Of a stretch of DNA of 64,000 nt, positions 8,661-16,845 are shown in pieces. The DNA comes from JBMNGW01 sp050950025 (lineage in GTDB: Bacteria > Spirochaetota > Spirochaetia > Sphaerochaetales > Sphaerochaetaceae): NCBI GenBank assembly GCA_050950025.1, contig JBMNGW010000012.1, positions 1 through 64,000 of the forward strand, read 5' to 3'. A program made the position numbers and the translations under genes. Positions within the stretch are counted from its first letter, which is position 1, and every line of letters starts with the position of its first letter. A model generated the notes under the pieces. It had not been told where the DNA came from. It did no database searches and saw only the letters and a list, made by a program, of their open reading frames with translations.

Positions 8661-8891
8661 ATGGCTCGTAGATGTGATATCTGTGGAAAAGGAACCGTAA
8701 GCGGAAACATTGTTCCCCGCAAAGGACAAGCCAAAAAGAAAGGCGGAGTAGGTCAACATATCGGCGTGACCAAAAAGCGCGTATTCAAACCCAACATTGT
8801 CTCAGTTAAAACACTCACAGAAGGGACTACACGCACAATCAAAGTCTGCACACGGTGCTTACGCAGCGGCAGGGTTCAGAAGGTGGTCTAA
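8661..8891 (+). CDS. rpmB: 50S ribosomal protein L28
   Basis: A 76-residue basic protein beginning MARRCDICGKGT, the classic L28 opening, with a C-terminal CTRCLRSGRV giving the CxxC...CxxC zinc-ribbon pattern of the C+ form. I chose ATG 8661, nine bases after AAGGTGG, over the in-frame ATG at 8649. It is monocistronic, with a promoter at 8566-8594 and a strong terminator at 8927-8948. Confidence 0.95.
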   Translation: MARRCDICGKGTVSGNIVPRKGQAKKKGGVGQHIGVTKKRVFKPNIVSVKTLTEGTTRTIKVCTRCLRSGRVQKVV

Positions 8892-8926
8892 GTACCCCTT
8901 CAATACACTGGTACATCCAGATAACG

Positions 8927-8948
8927 GGCCCGCAAGGGCCTTTTTTTT
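8927..8948 (+). terminator. Rho-independent terminator after rpmB
   Basis: A GGCCC/GGGCC stem closed by a GCAA tetraloop is followed by eight T residues. It separates rpmB from the threonine operon. Confidence 0.9.
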
Positions 8949-8973
8949 ATATCAACAGCAAAAGAGGTAGCAT

Positions 8974-10359
8974 GTGAATAACAGAGAAGTACACGCAATT
9001 GACGGAGCAATGGTTGTTGCTTTACAGGGACCTGAGAAATTACTTCAAATCCACTCCCAAGTGGCTCCGAAGTCTTTAATCTTTGTGGTTTCGCCGGTAA
9101 GCAAAAAAGAACTCGATTTTTCTGCAGTTCTTGTGGCTGCCCAAAACCACGATCCCAAACTGTGGAGCTTAGTAGAACAGCTGCGAGAAAGCTGGAGTGA
9201 GGCAGTGGCCTCCGATGCCGTTGGTGCCCAGGTTCAGGATGAAGTCTTACAAACAGTTGAGCAGGGCTTCACCGAAATTGAGAATTTGTTGATGTCGATT
9301 CGACTTACGCAAGAAATCTCGGCAGGAGCCAGAAAATATGTTGATATCATCACCAGTCAGTGGGCTGCTCTTATCTTACACCTAGCTTTGCAAAGTAGCG
9401 GAGTATCCAGTCGTCTGCTTGCCATCAAGGACGTGGTAAACGACCAAAATTTTGCTTTGGCAGCAGAGGAAGTGGTGGTAGTGTGCGGGGAGTTGGAGCA
9501 AAGCGCATCCAGCCCCGATGACCGGGATGCAGAATACTCAGCCTCTTTGATTGCCCAAAAAATAAAAGCCGATGTACTTACGTTTTGGAATGCCGAGTCC
9601 CTACTGACCACCAGCGACAGCAAAGATGTCCCCAGTGCATCGGTGATTGAGTGCCTCACCTATGCCGAAGCTACCGAGCTCTCTTTCTTTGGCTCTTCTT
9701 TGATTAAATCGCATCATATGGTATTGGCTATGGCCCATAAAATCCCTTTGCGCTTGCGCTCTTTTGCCACCATTGAGCACCCCGGAACTCTGATAAATGC
9801 CGACTCGTGCTCTTCAAAGGATCAAAAGATTGTCAAAGGGTTCTCAGTCATTCGCGATGTTGCTTTAATTAATGTGGAAGGGGCAGGAATGATTGGAGTG
9901 CCCGGAATTGCCCGCCGCTTATTTGCAGCTATGCATGATGCCAATATTTCAGTCATCCTCATTTCCCAAGCCTCCAGTGAATACTCGATTTGTTTTGCTG
10001 TTCCGGCTGCTGAGGCCTCATTGGCTAAAGAAGTGGCTCAAAGTACTTTTGCCCAAGAGATGAGCGATCATCGCATTCATAATATTGAAATTGAGAACAG
10101 CTGTGCTATTTTGGCTGCCGTGGGACAACGGATGAGTGGAGTCCCGGGCATTTCCGGTACCTTCTTTGGAGCTTTAGGCAAAGCTAGGGTCAATGTACGG
10201 GCCATCGCCCAAGGCTCCAGTGAACGCAATATCAGTGCCGTGATAAAAGAAGAAGATGCCAAACGGGCCTTACGGGCACTGCATTCCAGCTTCTTCCTTT
10301 CCAACCAGACCCTAAGTGTCGGCTTATTTGGCCCGGGGAACATTGGGGAACGTTGTTAG
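8974..10359 (+). CDS. thrA: ThrA N-terminal half: degenerate aspartokinase plus ACT domains (frameshifted from homoserine dehydrogenase)
   Basis: This is the aspartokinase half of a bifunctional aspartokinase/homoserine dehydrogenase. Residues ~1-280 follow the kinase fold, but the signatures are lost: the N-terminal KFGGTS is AIDGAM, the SFGE region is absent, and GRGGSDYSA is DDRDAEYSA. The downstream part is well conserved (YAEATELSFFGSSLI, HPGTLIN). Two ACT domains follow (~295-370 and 375-450: VEGAGMIGVPGIARRLF, GQRMSGVPGISGTFFGAL). The frame ends in a TAG at 10357 inside the Rossmann motif of the next domain. Restoring one G to the G4 run at 10345-10348 gives GPGNIGGTLLAQIA and a continuous ~802-residue ThrA. 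GTG start, preceded by AGAGGT. Confidence 0.85.
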   Translation: MNNREVHAIDGAMVVALQGPEKLLQIHSQVAPKSLIFVVSPVSKKELDFSAVLVAAQNHDPKLWSLVEQLRESWSEAVASDAVGAQVQDEVLQTVEQGFTEIENLLMSIRLTQEISAGARKYVDIITSQWAALILHLALQSSGVSSRLLAIKDVVNDQNFALAAEEVVVVCGELEQSASSPDDRDAEYSASLIAQKIKADVLTFWNAESLLTTSDSKDVPSASVIECLTYAEATELSFFGSSLIKSHHMVLAMAHKIPLRLRSFATIEHPGTLINADSCSSKDQKIVKGFSVIRDVALINVEGAGMIGVPGIARRLFAAMHDANISVILISQASSEYSICFAVPAAEASLAKEVAQSTFAQEMSDHRIHNIEIENSCAILAAVGQRMSGVPGISGTFFGALGKARVNVRAIAQGSSERNISAVIKEEDAKRALRALHSSFFLSNQTLSVGLFGPGNIGERC

Positions 10360-11381
10360 CCCAAATCGCCTCTGAAGCTAAAAGACTTAACGATGAGTTT
10401 GGTGTCGATATTCGTATCAGAGCCATTGCCAATTCCAAAAAGATGCTTCTTGATGAGCAGGGAATTGATTTAGCGAACTGGAAAAAACAGTTGGATAAGA
10501 AAGGAATTGATTTGGATGTAGCTAAAATGGCTAAACATGTCAGTGCCACTTACTTCCCCCACGCTGTGTTAATTGACTGCACCTCCAGCAGTGACTTACC
10601 GCCTAATTATGTGGATTGGATTGAACGGGGTATTCATATTATTACCCCCAATAAAAAAGCGGGCTCGGCTCCCTATCCTGAATACAAGAAGTTGATGGAG
10701 GCCTCCCGCAGCCATAAAAAACACTTCCTTTATGAAACAACGGTGGGAGCAGGGTTGCCCTTAATTGGTACCTTAAAAGATTTGATGCAAACCGGCGATC
10801 GCTTTCGCAGCATTGAAGGGATTGTCTCAGGAACTTTGGCCTACCTCTTTTGGCGCTATGATGGCAGTGTCCCCTTTAGTACGTTAGTTAAAGAGGCCAA
10901 AGAAGCAGGGTACACCGAACCCGATCCGCGTGATGATTTATCGGGAATGGATGTTGCCCGTAAGACTGTTATTTTAGCGCGAGAAATTGGTCATCAAGTT
11001 GAGCTAGAGGATATTGAAGTTGCCAGTTTAGTTCCCAAGGAATTATCTGAGGTGCCCTTAGATCAGTTCATGCAAAATATGCACCTTATGGACGAACCGC
11101 TTTTACAGTTGTATAAACAAGCAGAAGCTGAAGGCAAACGACTTCGTTATGTCGGTCAAGTCGATCCGCAAGGGGTATGCACAGTCCGATTGGCAGCCTA
11201 TGAAGCGACGCACCCCTTTGCTCAGTCAACAGGCACCGATAACGTGGTAGCTTTTACCACTGAGCGGTATCACACCCAGCCGCTGGTCATCCAAGGACCG
11301 GGAGCAGGGCCTGAAGTAACTGCTGCTGGAGTGTTTGCAGATTTGCTTCGATTAAGTTCGTATGTGGGAGCAGCACTGTAG
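10353..11381 (+). CDS. thrA: ThrA C-terminal half: homoserine dehydrogenase (frameshifted)
   Basis: The homoserine dehydrogenase domain reduces aspartate semialdehyde to homoserine. Clear motifs are HIITPNKKAG, YETTVGAGLPLIGTL, IEGIVSGTLAYLF and the catalytic-domain block YTEPDPRDDLSGMDVARK. As it stands the frame opens at a TTG that overlaps the upstream stop (TTGTTAG) and lacks the glycine-rich NADP loop, which is encoded in the other frame just upstream. A separate HSD made from this TTG would probably not bind cofactor. The simplest reading is a one-base deletion joining two halves of one gene. thrC follows after 6-9 bp with its own AGGAGG. Confidence 0.88.
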   Translation: MLAQIASEAKRLNDEFGVDIRIRAIANSKKMLLDEQGIDLANWKKQLDKKGIDLDVAKMAKHVSATYFPHAVLIDCTSSSDLPPNYVDWIERGIHIITPNKKAGSAPYPEYKKLMEASRSHKKHFLYETTVGAGLPLIGTLKDLMQTGDRFRSIEGIVSGTLAYLFWRYDGSVPFSTLVKEAKEAGYTEPDPRDDLSGMDVARKTVILAREIGHQVELEDIEVASLVPKELSEVPLDQFMQNMHLMDEPLLQLYKQAEAEGKRLRYVGQVDPQGVCTVRLAAYEATHPFAQSTGTDNVVAFTTERYHTQPLVIQGPGAGPEVTAAGVFADLLRLSSYVGAAL

Positions 11382-11390
11382 GAGGCGATG

Positions 11391-12656
11391 ATGAAATTTA
11401 TCAGCACGCGGGGTAAAAGCCCTCAATTAAGTGCCAGTGAGGCGATGTTACAAGGGTTGGCCACTGATGGGGGCTTATATGTCCCCACCCACTTTCCTCA
11501 GATGAACCTCAGGCATCTTGCCAGCTGTGGCAGTTATGCTGAGTTGGCCTATGAGGTGCTCGCCCCTTTTTTTGTTGGGGATGAATTGGAAAGTGAACTA
11601 GCTGAAATATGTACTGAGGCCTTTAACTTTCCTTTGCCCTTACACTGGCATACCCCCCACAAGGGGGTCCTGGAGCTTTTTTGGGGTCCCACGGCTGCTT
11701 TTAAAGATTTTGGAGCCCGTTTTTTGGCCTCCTCTATGGAGCGCCTGCTCAAAAAACGAAATCAGGATTTGACCATTTTAGTGGCCACTAGCGGTGATAC
11801 CGGAGGAGCAGTTGCTTCAGCGTTTTACCACAAAGAACATCTGAAAGTTAAAGTCCTTTTCCCCCAAGGAAGAGTCTCAGCTCGTCAGCAACAACAGCTG
11901 ACATGCTGGGCAGACAATGTTGAATCCTTTGCCGTTAAAGGTGTTTTTGATGATTGCCAGACAATGGTTAAACAGGCTTTTATGGACACTGAACTGCAAA
12001 AAAAGGTGGCCTTATCCTCAGCCAACAGTATCAATTTGGGCCGCCTTTTACCCCAGATGGTTTATCCTTTCTTTGCCGCTTTGGAAAGTGTGCGTTTACA
12101 CCAAGCAGAACCGACACTCATTATTCCCAGCGGCAATGTGGGTAACAGCTGCGGCTCTTTTTGGGCCAAAGAGTGTGGGGCTCCCATAGCCAATATCGTT
12201 TTGGCACTTAACAACAATACAACCGTAGCCGATTATATTGCCAGCGGAGTGTATGAAAAACGACCCAGTGTTGCCACATTAGCTAATGCCATGGATGTTG
12301 GAGACCCCAGTAACATGGAGCGTCTTAGACATTTGTACAACAACCACCAAAGCTTTATTAACGAGGTCCAAGCCTATAGTGTAAGTGATCAGAAGATTAT
12401 CGAAACCATCCAAGAGATTTATAACACCTACTCCTATATCGTGTGCCCTCATACAGCCACAGGAGAATACGTTCGCTCTTTGGTACAAAGCAACACCCCA
12501 ACAATAGTCTATGCCACCGCCCATCCGGCCAAATTCGACACAATTGTTGAGCCGGCAATTGGCACAACAGTCGAAGTGCCGCCTCAGTTAGCCTCTTTGC
12601 TTGCCTCACCCAGTGTGTTTAAGGAAATTGAGGCCGATTACCGCCTCCTCTTTTAA
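11391..12656 (+). CDS. thrC: threonine synthase
   Basis: A PLP enzyme converting O-phosphohomoserine to threonine. It has the MKFISTRGKSPQLSASEA opening, the PLP-lysine motif GPTAAFKDFGARF, the phosphate-binding ATSGDTGGAVASAF and IIPSGNVGNSCG. About 421 residues, usual for the E. coli-like class. I prefer ATG 11391 over the adjacent ATG 11388 because the GGAGG at 11381-11385 leaves a better spacing. It is the second gene of the thr operon. Confidence 0.95.
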   Translation: MKFISTRGKSPQLSASEAMLQGLATDGGLYVPTHFPQMNLRHLASCGSYAELAYEVLAPFFVGDELESELAEICTEAFNFPLPLHWHTPHKGVLELFWGPTAAFKDFGARFLASSMERLLKKRNQDLTILVATSGDTGGAVASAFYHKEHLKVKVLFPQGRVSARQQQQLTCWADNVESFAVKGVFDDCQTMVKQAFMDTELQKKVALSSANSINLGRLLPQMVYPFFAALESVRLHQAEPTLIIPSGNVGNSCGSFWAKECGAPIANIVLALNNNTTVADYIASGVYEKRPSVATLANAMDVGDPSNMERLRHLYNNHQSFINEVQAYSVSDQKIIETIQEIYNTYSYIVCPHTATGEYVRSLVQSNTPTIVYATAHPAKFDTIVEPAIGTTVEVPPQLASLLASPSVFKEIEADYRLLF

Positions 12657-12665
12657 TTGAGGGAA

Positions 12666-12694
12666 TTGACCTAAGCCGGTAAAAGAGGTATGCT
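12666..12694 (+). promoter_or_regulatory. promoter of the copper operon
   Basis: -35 TTGACC at 12666-12671, 17 bp spacer, -10 TATGCT at 12689-12694. A GC-tract palindrome follows immediately at 12701-12728, covering the expected transcription start. Confidence 0.7.
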
Positions 12695-12700
12695 CCTTAT

Positions 12701-12728
12701 ATACCCCCCCCCACTGGGGAGGGGGAGT
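12701..12728. promoter_or_regulatory. probable CsoR operator
   Basis: Directly downstream of the -10 box is a run of nine C, ACT, then GGGGAGGGGG, flanked by ATA and TTA. This TA-C-tract/G-tract-TA arrangement is how CsoR operators at copA promoters look in other bacteria. A csoR gene with intact ligands is the last gene of this operon, so autoregulation by copper release is inferred. Confidence 0.65.
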
Positions 12729-12739
12729 TAGGAGATGGT

Positions 12740-15247
12740 ATGAAAAAAGAGTATCATATAAGTGGCATGACCTGCTCCGCCTGCGCATTACATGTGGAAA
12801 AAGGGGTCAAAGCAGTCGAAGGGCTGGCTAATATCCAAGTGAATTTGTTAACGAACACACTCAGTGTTGAAGTCCCCTCCGATAATCAAGAAATAGATCA
12901 GTCCATTATTAAGGCAGTGGAAAACTCAGGCTATGGGGCAGTTGCCAAAGGCCAACACGCCTCTCAAACGGTGCAAAAAGAGTCCTTTGGTGACCAAGAG
13001 TTGGCTTCTATGAAAAAGCGACTGATTATTTCGTTTGCCTTTTCCATTCCTTTAATGTATTTGGCGATGGGCCATATGTTCAACTGGCCGCTGCCGCCTT
13101 GGTTTCATAGTCCCCAATTAGCCATGAACTTTGCCTTTACTCAGTTTTTATTGGCTATTCCGGTCTTTATTGCCAACAGCCGTTATTTTAAAAGCGGCTT
13201 TACTGCTTTGGGTAAGCGCTCACCTACCATGGACTCGCTTATCGCCTTAGGCTCTTCGGCTGCTTTAGTATATGGAGTGTATGCCATTTACCGGATCGGC
13301 ATTGGGCTGGGAGTAGGGGATGCACAGACGGTTAACCGTTTTTCCATGGATCTCTATTTTGAATCGGCAGTGATGATTCTCTCACTGGTTCTTTTAGGCA
13401 AGTATTTGGAAGCCAAAGCCAAAGGGCGCACCAGTGACGCCATAGGCAAACTTATCGATCTATCGCCCTCTGTGGCAACAGTCATCCGAGATGATAAAGA
13501 AATAGAGATACCGGTAGAACAGGTGGTAGTAGGCGATTTGGTGGTTGTCAAACCGGGAGGACGATTTGCCGTTGACGGCACCGTTGTTTCAGGCTCATCG
13601 GCTGTTGACGAATCGGCTTTAAGCGGAGAGTCGCTGCCTGTTGATAAAGCAGAAGGCGATACGGTATTCAGTGCCTCCATCAATACCACCGGCAGGCTTG
13701 TGTACCGAGCCGATAAAGTCGGCAATGATACCACCTTGGCCAAAATTATTGCGTTGGTGGAAGAAGCCAGTGCCTCCAAAGCACCCATTTCCAAACTAGC
13801 CGATCGCATCAGCGGTGTTTTTGTCCCCATTGTGATAGCCATAGCCTTATTGACCACTTTTGTTTGGTTGGTTTTAGGTTTTCCCATAGAATCGGCTTTG
13901 GCCTTTGGGATTGCCGTGTTGGTAATCAGCTGTCCTTGTGCATTGGGCTTGGCAACCCCAACAGCCATCATGGTGGCAACTGGCAAAGGAGCCGAACACG
14001 GCATTCTTATTCGTACTGCCGAAGCTCTTGAAACTGCTCAAAGTGTCGATACGGTTGTCCTTGATAAAACAGGAACTATCACCGAGGGGAGACCACAAGT
14101 GACCGATATCATCACCGCCGAAGGTGTTGATCAAAAAAAGCTATTGTTTTATGCAGGAACAGTGGAAGCTGGCAGCGAACACCCCCTTTCGATAGCTGTG
14201 ATGGAGAAAGTAGACCAAGAGGGGATAAAAATCGGCGAGCTGGATGAATTTTCCTCAACTCCGGGCAAAGGGATTAGTGCCATCACTGAAGGCCAAGAGA
14301 TTTTGGGCGGCAACAGACAATTTCTGGTAGAAAAAGAGATTGATATAAGTTCCTTACTTCAAAAAGCCGATGAGCTATCAACACAGGGTAAAACACCGCT
14401 TTTCTTTAGTTTGGATAAAAAACTCCTAGGTCTTATTGCAGTAGCCGATGTGGTTAAGCCCAGCAGTATTGAAGCTATAAAGCAAATGCAGAAAATGAAT
14501 CTGGATGTAGTCATGCTCACCGGTGATAATGAAAAAACGGCCCAAGCAATTGCCAAAACAGTGGGTATTACCCACCTCTATGCTTCGGTTTTACCCGATG
14601 GTAAAGAGCAGGTAATTCAAGATTTGCAACAACAGGGGGGTAAAGTTGCCATGGTAGGCGATGGAATTAACGATGCCCCTGCTTTGGTTAGAAGCGATGT
14701 GGGGATGGCTATTGGAGCAGGAACAGACATTGCCATTGAATCAGCCGATATTATTCTGATGCACAGTGATTTGCGTGATGTGAGTACTGCTATTGCCTTA
14801 AGCAAAGCAACGCTGCGAAATATTAAGCAAAACCTCTTTTGGGCCCTCTTTTACAATGTGCTGGGGATTCCCTTAGCTGCCGGTCTCTTTTTCCCCCTCT
14901 TTGGCTGGCGCCTCAGTCCGATGTTTGCCGCCGCAGCTATGAGTGCCAGCAGTATCTTTGTTGTAACCAATGCATTAAGGCTGAAACGGTTTGGTTCAAA
15001 AAAAATAAAAGGCGAGCGCCAAGGAGAACAAAAAATGAAAAAAATCATAGCAATTGAAGGGATGAGCTGCATGCACTGTGTTAACCACGTCCAAAAAGCC
15101 TTAAATGCTATTCCGCAGGTAGAGGCTTCTGTCGATTTGGCCACTAACAGTGCCACTGTCACTTTAGCTCACCCCGTCAGTGACGAAGTTCTTAAAAATG
15201 CCGTCACAGAAGCTGGGTACACAGCTCTCTCTATCCAAGAGGCTTAG
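12740..15247 (+). CDS. copA: copper-exporting P1B-type ATPase with C-terminal CopZ-like domain
   Basis: An 835-residue Cu(I) efflux pump. In order: N-terminal HMA domain (Cys12 and Cys15 in GMTCSAC), membrane helices, actuator loop with SGESLPV, the transmembrane CPC motif (SCPCALGLATPT), phosphorylation site DKTGT, EHPLS (the P1B HP motif), GDGINDAP, and a final pair of helices. After a basic linker (KKIKGERQGEQK) comes a second HMA domain at the very C-terminus (GMSCMHC), an unusual place for it in CopA. Inside the frame, at 15021-15037, are AAGGAG and an ATG that would start a free 70-residue CopZ. Own promoter and CsoR-type operator upstream; csoR follows within 2 bp. Confidence 0.95.
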   Translation: MKKEYHISGMTCSACALHVEKGVKAVEGLANIQVNLLTNTLSVEVPSDNQEIDQSIIKAVENSGYGAVAKGQHASQTVQKESFGDQELASMKKRLIISFAFSIPLMYLAMGHMFNWPLPPWFHSPQLAMNFAFTQFLLAIPVFIANSRYFKSGFTALGKRSPTMDSLIALGSSAALVYGVYAIYRIGIGLGVGDAQTVNRFSMDLYFESAVMILSLVLLGKYLEAKAKGRTSDAIGKLIDLSPSVATVIRDDKEIEIPVEQVVVGDLVVVKPGGRFAVDGTVVSGSSAVDESALSGESLPVDKAEGDTVFSASINTTGRLVYRADKVGNDTTLAKIIALVEEASASKAPISKLADRISGVFVPIVIAIALLTTFVWLVLGFPIESALAFGIAVLVISCPCALGLATPTAIMVATGKGAEHGILIRTAEALETAQSVDTVVLDKTGTITEGRPQVTDIITAEGVDQKKLLFYAGTVEAGSEHPLSIAVMEKVDQEGIKIGELDEFSSTPGKGISAITEGQEILGGNRQFLVEKEIDISSLLQKADELSTQGKTPLFFSLDKKLLGLIAVADVVKPSSIEAIKQMQKMNLDVVMLTGDNEKTAQAIAKTVGITHLYASVLPDGKEQVIQDLQQQGGKVAMVGDGINDAPALVRSDVGMAIGAGTDIAIESADIILMHSDLRDVSTAIALSKATLRNIKQNLFWALFYNVLGIPLAAGLFFPLFGWRLSPMFAAAAMSASSIFVVTNALRLKRFGSKKIKGERQGEQKMKKIIAIEGMSCMHCVNHVQKALNAIPQVEASVDLATNSATVTLAHPVSDEVLKNAVTEAGYTALSIQEA
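15035..15247 (+). CDS. possible internally initiated CopZ copper chaperone
   Basis: The in-frame ATG at 15035 lies 8 bases after a perfect AAGGAG (15021-15026) inside copA, and what it would encode (MKKIIAIEGMSCMHCVNHV...) is exactly a stand-alone CopZ: about 70 residues, one HMA fold, MxCxxC copper site. The likely history is fusion of an adjacent copZ to copA by loss of the copA stop, leaving copZ's ribosome-binding site in place. Production of the short form is inferred. Confidence 0.45.
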   Translation: MKKIIAIEGMSCMHCVNHVQKALNAIPQVEASVDLATNSATVTLAHPVSDEVLKNAVTEAGYTALSIQEA

Positions 15248-15248
15248 A

Positions 15249-15515
15249 ATGAAAGCCGATCATGGGAAAGTCTCCCAGCTGCTCAAAACTGCCCGCGGGC
15301 AGCTGGATGGACTGTTAAAAATGGTAGAGGATGACCGTTACTGTATCGATATCTCCAACCAATTGCTGGCCACCGAAGCCCTACTTAAAAAAACCAACAA
15401 GATGGTTTTGGAAGCTCATATGCACAGCTGCGTAGTTGAATCGTTTGCTTCTGAGACCGATATAGAGGAAAAAGTCGCCGAAATATTGAAAGTGGTCGAC
15501 AAACTGATTAGATAA
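15249..15515 (+). CDS. csoR: CsoR-family copper-sensing repressor
   Basis: An 88-residue all-helical DUF156/CsoR protein that represses copper efflux genes until Cu(I) binds. The Cu-ligand set is present: Cys in DRYCIDI, then His and Cys four apart in AHMHSC. The N-terminal helix (KVSQLLKTARGQLDGLLKMVEDDRYC) is typical. I chose ATG 15249 because it follows the copA stop by 1 bp and gives the family length; the frame is open further upstream only as an overlap with copA. Its last 8 bp overlap galK, which is convergent. Confidence 0.93.
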   Translation: MKADHGKVSQLLKTARGQLDGLLKMVEDDRYCIDISNQLLATEALLKKTNKMVLEAHMHSCVVESFASETDIEEKVAEILKVVDKLIR

Positions 15516-16770
15516 GCGAATCGATACACCGAGCTCTTTGATTGCGTATGCGTAATTTCAAAGCTGAGTTATGTCCAAAAATGGCATCCATCCCCTGTTG
15601 GTATCTCTTACTTTCAGCAAGGGGAACAAAAGCTTGAATAGTGCCGGCAAACCCCCCACCGTGGACTCGAGATACACCACTGGGGCCGAGCAATTCTTCG
15701 CTGGCAGCTAAGGCCAGTGCTAAGCTTTGTTCTTTTGAAAAGGCAGTAACATTTTGTAAAAAGCGGAACGAACTTAATCCCGATTGCTTTACCAAAGCTA
15801 AAAAAGAGGTCACATCGGCCTTCGCTAAAGCTTCGCTCATTTGCATAACTCGTCTATTTTCACTGAGGTAGTGGTATGCGCGTAACACCGCACGATCGTT
15901 GAATAGAGAAGAACGGATCTCTTTAAGATGGGCCATAAAGTGTTCCATAGAGAGAGAGCGGAGGTTTTCTTGTTTAAAATAGGAGGCTACTAAAGCCATC
16001 TCTTGGACAATAGCTGCATATTCGTCAGTTAAATCGGCATGATCGGAGTGAGAATTGACCACAAACAGATCATAGCCGCTTTGGGCAAAATCAATATCAA
16101 TAGGTGTAATAAGCGGCTCTAAAGGTGAGGCAAAGTCGATAGCTATTAATCCTCCGTGAGCACAAGCCAGTTGGTCCATCAGCCCACAAGGTTTACCAAA
16201 ATAGGTGTTCTCTGCCTCTCTGGCAATTAAGGCCAGCTGTAAAGGGGTAAGGGTATCATCGTTATAAAACGTGCTAAGAATGGAGGCAATAAGCACTTCA
16301 ATAGCGGCTGAGGAACTTAACCCCGATCCACTGAGAACGAAGGTGGAGGTAGCAGCCACAAAACCTCCCACATTCAATCCCCGCTTCACAAACCCATTGA
16401 CAATGCCCCGAGCCAAAGCAGCGGTGGTTCCCTTCTCTTCTTCTTTGGGCTCCAGTTCGTTAATGTCGATGCGAACCGGATCAAAGCCTTCTGAGATTAG
16501 AAGTATCTGCTTATCATCTGTTGGTGCAGCAGCACCAATCGTATCAAGGTTGATAGCCGCTGCAATGACTAACCCGTTGTTATGATCGGTGTGATTACCC
16601 GCTATTTCAGTGCGACCGGGGGCACTGAAGAGGGCTATCTTCTTTTGGGTGCCAAATAATGTGGTAAATCGCTTAACAAGAGTCTCATATCGCTGTATTT
16701 GCTCGGTAAGATTAACATCATTTCCATAGAGGTTTTTCACCATTGCAGTAAATTGGGGGCTGTGAATCAT
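15508..16770 (-). CDS. galK: galactokinase
   Basis: A GHMP kinase phosphorylating galactose at C1 (Leloir pathway). It has the galactokinase signature GRTEIAGNHTDHNNG, the ATP-binding LSGSGLSSSAAIEVL and motif 3 near VHGGGFAGTIQAF; the catalytic Asp lies in GLMDQLACAHGG. I chose ATG 16770, about 9 bases after GAGGA; ATG 16779 and TTG 16794 are in-frame alternatives. No galT or galE is adjacent. Confidence 0.93.
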   Translation of the reverse strand: MIHSPQFTAMVKNLYGNDVNLTEQIQRYETLVKRFTTLFGTQKKIALFSAPGRTEIAGNHTDHNNGLVIAAAINLDTIGAAAPTDDKQILLISEGFDPVRIDINELEPKEEEKGTTAALARGIVNGFVKRGLNVGGFVAATSTFVLSGSGLSSSAAIEVLIASILSTFYNDDTLTPLQLALIAREAENTYFGKPCGLMDQLACAHGGLIAIDFASPLEPLITPIDIDFAQSGYDLFVVNSHSDHADLTDEYAAIVQEMALVASYFKQENLRSLSMEHFMAHLKEIRSSLFNDRAVLRAYHYLSENRRVMQMSEALAKADVTSFLALVKQSGLSSFRFLQNVTAFSKEQSLALALAASEELLGPSGVSRVHGGGFAGTIQAFVPLAESKRYQQGMDAIFGHNSALKLRIRNQRARCIDSLI

Positions 16771-16845
16771 GGCTTTCATTCCTCGAGAGTACAAGTGACT
16801 GCCAAGGAAGTCAACTCAGCAAAATAAGCAAAAAGGCGATGATCA

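Noticed and set aside
10340..10360. Programmed -1 ribosomal frameshift in thrA
   Set aside because: Zero-frame codons GGG GAA preceded by T do not form an X XXY YYZ slippery site, and I see no stimulatory pseudoknot just downstream; a simple deletion explains the break.
13354..14134. Long open frames (216 and 86 codons) antisense to copA
   Set aside because: They lie entirely within a strongly conserved gene, have low-complexity Ser/Thr/Ala-rich translations and no ribosome-binding site; they are reading shadows.
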